Of a stretch of 51,041 nt of DNA, positions 50,582 through 51,041 are shown one piece after another. A program made the translations under genes and the position numbers. Each line of letters starts with the position of its first letter. Within the stretch, counting starts at the first letter, position 1. Where the stretch lies: positions 1 to 51,041 of the IMG/VR virus record IMGVR_UViG_3300044675_005446; one strand, written 5' to 3'. The notes under the pieces were generated by a model. The model was not told the origin of the DNA. It was given only the letters and a program-made list of their open reading frames with translations, and searched no databases. This stretch comes from a virus.

Positions 50582-50685
50582 TATAACAAATCACGGGTGG
50601 CTCCCTTAATAGTTAAGGCTGACCTTAAGCATCCAACGAAAGTTATACAGGGGGCGAAAGTGATTTTAATGTTCTTTGAAAATAT

Positions 50686-51041
50686 GGGGGTACACTGGTA
50701 TCGATTGACATAGTTGGGGATACGTGGCACGCAGTGAGAAGTTTCCTATCACTTAAATCTACGGATACAAAAGTTAAACGGCAACGTTTTAAACAAAATG
50801 GCAGCTATCGGATTAGTCCGTGAAGATGCTACGGTTGCAGCCTAATCAGATTAGGAAGAACCATCGGGTCGGGAGGACATTAACCCAGGAACAGAAGTCC
50901 TTGTAAGGTGTGGTTTCTATCTTAAAAGAAACAAGTGGAGGATTAGTTCTCAGTAAACCGAACCACTTTAAAATAAGGGAATTGTGAAATTTCGGAACAT
51001 TAGCTAAATGTTGTCCTAAGCGTGTAGTCATTTATTGTCGA
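50686..51041 (+). ncRNA. ssrA: tmRNA (partial, 3' end outside window)
   Basis: The 5' end GGGGGTACACTGGTATCGAT is the typical tmRNA acceptor/D-arm start. ACTTAAATCT and the following CGGATACAAAAG closely match the region before the tag in Bacteroidota tmRNAs. The resume codon is GGC at 50780 (as in Bacteroidota), giving a tag of 21 codons to the TAA at 50843, beginning Gly-Asn-Val and ending DATVAA. The stop lies in a hairpin CCTAA-TCAGA-TTAGG. Downstream pseudoknot-like pairing regions are present. The 3' acceptor strand and T-arm lie beyond 51041, so alanine identity cannot be checked. tmRNA rescues stalled ribosomes and tags the product for proteolysis. Confidence 0.85.

Noticed and set aside
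50846-51031. Minus-strand open frame of 61 codons
   Set aside because: It lies entirely within the tmRNA and has no coding features.

Overview
The window reads as part of the genome of a large T4-type contractile-tail phage (myovirus) that infects a member of the Bacteroidota. The phage call rests on recognisable T4-like head genes on the minus strand: terminase gp17, portal gp20, prohead protease gp21, scaffold gp22 and major capsid gp23. A gp55-type late sigma factor, a gp5-like baseplate OB protein, PhoH and dUTPase support it. The host call rests on promoters of the form TTG-N19/20-TAnnTTTG (a Bacteroidota signature), on start codons without Shine-Dalgarno sequences, on low G+C, and on a phage copy of ribosomal protein bS21 that resembles flavobacterial bS21.

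Layout. 1-1701 (+): small virion-type or unknown genes, including a WYL-domain protein. 1754-17843 (+): one long, tightly packed glycosylation island. It has GT2, GT4, GT10, GT11 and a GT23-like transferase, two methyltransferases, epimerases including a GDP-mannose 3,5-epimerase, a cytidylyltransferase and a catalytically stripped sugar-nucleotide dehydrogenase. Exonuclease, dUTPase, PhoH and HAD-like genes are interspersed. 17843-24829 (+): late sigma factor, then tail/baseplate-type structural genes. 24899-27560: mixed strands, small unknown genes, a probable +1 frameshifted zinc-ribbon gene and a new-looking three-hairpin small RNA. 27563-45296 (-): head morphogenesis and virion genes in T4 order, interrupted by an opposite-strand bS21 gene, then a mucin-like Thr/Pro-rich protein and small accessory genes. 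45489-47816 (+): a ClpC/ClpA-type unfoldase and a small zinc-ribbon protein. 47849-50518 (-): an M20 peptidase and a large unknown gene. 50686-end (+): a tmRNA cut off by the window end.

How it may work together. The most interesting thread is translation and protein-fate control. The phage carries its own bS21, its own tmRNA with a long unusual tag, and a Clp unfoldase that keeps a ClpP-docking-like loop. A recurrent TATTTATA/T element sits just upstream of many start codons, in four cases directly after an intrinsic terminator, often 3-4 nt from the ATG. This fits a late promoter, presumably read by the gp55-like sigma, that makes leaderless or very short-leader mRNAs. A second thread is surface chemistry: the glycosylation island could decorate virion proteins such as the Thr-rich fibre-like protein with L-fucose or L-galactose type sugars. 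A third is a set of small proteins sharing a KLTES-type helix and a lysine-rich Cys module, possibly head-internal proteins.

No tRNA gene, CRISPR array, insertion sequence or integrase was recognised. There is no gene-free stretch longer than 300 bases.
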